Assembly (NCBI GenBank): GCA_964343365.1
Contig: CAYFJI010000094.1
Span: 1 to 7,040, forward strand
DNA from: CAJXWH01 sp964343365
Lineage (GTDB): Bacteria; Pseudomonadota; Gammaproteobacteria; Arenicellales; UBA868
DNA length: 7,040 nucleotides
Direction: 5' to 3'
Both the position numbers and the translations under genes were made by a program. Each line of letters opens with the position of its first letter. The first letter of the stretch is position 1. The notes under the pieces were generated by a model that saw only the letters and a list, made by a program, of their open reading frames with translations, searched no databases and was not told the origin of the DNA. Shown one piece after another: positions 6,198 through 7,040 of this stretch.

Positions 6198-7040
6198 ATG
6201 TTGAAAAATAGACGAAAAATTTGGGCATGGGCCATGTATGATTGGGCCAATTCTGCTTTTGCGACAACGGTTATGGCAGGTTTTTTTCCGCTTTTCTTTA
6301 AACTATATTGGAGCCAAGGTGTAGAAGTAACCCGAAGCACCTATTTCTTGGGTGTTGCAAATTCAGTCGCTAGTCTTTTCATAGTGTTACTAGCGCCTCT
6401 ACTCGGTGCTATTGCCGATACAGGAGGAATTAGGAAAAGAATGCTAGCATCTTTTGCATGTCTTGGTGTTCTTGCAACAGGCTCACTTTATTTGATTCAG
6501 GAAGGCATGTGGCCGTTTGCAATCCTACTTTATGTCATCGCTGTCACTGGATTTTCAGGGGCTAACGTGTTCTATGATGCGTTACTAGTCATAGTCTCAA
6601 AGACTAAAGACCGCCATCGCGTGTCTGCACTAGGTTTTGCATTAGGCTATCTTGGAGGTGGAATACTTTTTTTAGTTAACGTGCTAATGTACCTTTTTCC
6701 AAATTATTTTGGCTTAATTGATGGATCATCTGCAATCCTTTGGTCTTTCATTACTGTCGCAGTCTGGTGGACTGTATTTTCAATCCCAATTCTCCTTTGG
6801 GTCGAAGAGCCTCAGCCAGGAATAGGAAAACGTCGATTTGATGCGGCAGGAGGGTTTACTGCTTTGGCACAGACCGCGCGCAATTTGAAGAATTACCGAG
6901 CAGCCTGGTTTTTTCTCCTAGCTTATTGGCTATATATTGATGGAGTAGACACTATCGTACGCATGTCAGTTGATTACGGATTGAACATTGGCTTAGGTCA
7001 AGACAGTTTGATTACCGCTTTGCTTATGGTACAGTTTATC
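6198..7040 (+). CDS. UMF1-family MFS transporter (Atg22-like), 3' end outside the window
   Basis: The frame runs 281 codons from ATG 6198 to the last base of the window without a stop. The signature AWAMYDWANSAFATTV at 10-25, followed by FFPLFFKLYW, is diagnostic of the UMF1 family (bacterial relatives of the yeast vacuole effluxer Atg22), which are inner-membrane carriers of the major facilitator superfamily. PLLGAIADTGGIRKR at 67-81 is the loop 2-3 motif, and FYDALLVIVSKTKDRHRVSA at 125-144 is the conserved segment between the central helices. YIDGVDTIVRMSVDYG at 246-261 opens the second half. Family members usually have about 420-480 residues, so roughly a third is missing. The start has only a weak purine-rich site (GAAGA near 6181), but it precedes the conserved N-terminus correctly. 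Substrates of bacterial UMF1 proteins are mostly unknown. Confidence 0.87.
   Translation, partial: MLKNRRKIWAWAMYDWANSAFATTVMAGFFPLFFKLYWSQGVEVTRSTYFLGVANSVASLFIVLLAPLLGAIADTGGIRKRMLASFACLGVLATGSLYLIQEGMWPFAILLYVIAVTGFSGANVFYDALLVIVSKTKDRHRVSALGFALGYLGGGILFLVNVLMYLFPNYFGLIDGSSAILWSFITVAVWWTVFSIPILLWVEEPQPGIGKRRFDAAGGFTALAQTARNLKNYRAAWFFLLAYWLYIDGVDTIVRMSVDYGLNIGLGQDSLITALLMVQFI

Noticed and set aside
6031..6267. 78-codon minus-strand ORF over the divergent region and the UMF1 start
   Set aside because: It is antisense to the conserved UMF1 N-terminus, its product has no recognisable motif, and it is explained by AT-rich intergenic DNA plus the shadow of a real gene.
1..7040. CRISPR array, transposon ends, tRNA/rRNA genes or a defence cassette
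   Set aside because: No regularly spaced repeats, long terminal inverted repeats, cloverleaf-like sequence, transposase, nuclease or helicase motifs were found on either strand.

Overview
The window is an AT-rich stretch of bacterial chromosome with dense, mostly metabolic genes. The gene set and the wording of the conserved motifs suggest a Gram-negative proteobacterium: an outer-membrane-type lytic transglycosylase lipoprotein, an AlkK-like fatty acyl-CoA ligase, a UMF1-family transporter, and a membrane-protein/winged-helix pair. A gammaproteobacterium, perhaps marine, is my best guess. That placement is an impression from remembered protein families, not something the sequence proves.

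Layout. (1) 1-192 (+) is the 3' end of a hydantoinase B/oxoprolinase-type gene. (2) 197-2240 (-) is a likely two-gene unit: a type II haloacid-dehalogenase-like HAD hydrolase, followed 13 nt later by an MFS carrier of the monocarboxylate/OFA type with a GTG start. It converges on the hydantoinase gene with only 4 nt between the stop codons. (3) 2241-2506 is a divergent intergenic region with a near-consensus sigma-70 promoter and a cluster of CTAACG/CGTTAG sites. (4) 2507-3443 (+) is an operon of a polytopic membrane protein, apparently split by a -1 frameshift, and a small winged-helix regulator that starts just after it. (5) 3641-4285 (+) is a lytic-transglycosylase-like lipoprotein. (6) 4367-6013 (-) is a fatty-acid-CoA ligase, convergent with the lipoprotein gene. 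(7) 6198-7040 (+) is the 5' two thirds of a UMF1/Atg22-like MFS transporter, cut by the window edge.

How the genes may work together. The hydantoinase end, HAD hydrolase and MFS carrier look like a small catabolic neighbourhood for uptake and hydrolysis of small organic acids or amides, but the substrate cannot be read from the sequence. The membrane protein and winged-helix regulator look like a self-regulated pair. The acyl-CoA ligase and UMF1 transporter are divergent and need not be related.

No CRISPR array, transposon, phage gene, tRNA, rRNA or defence system was seen, and I do not claim a new system. The most notable observations are the frameshifted membrane-protein gene downstream of a strong promoter with operator-like repeats, and the altered active-site residues of the HAD protein.
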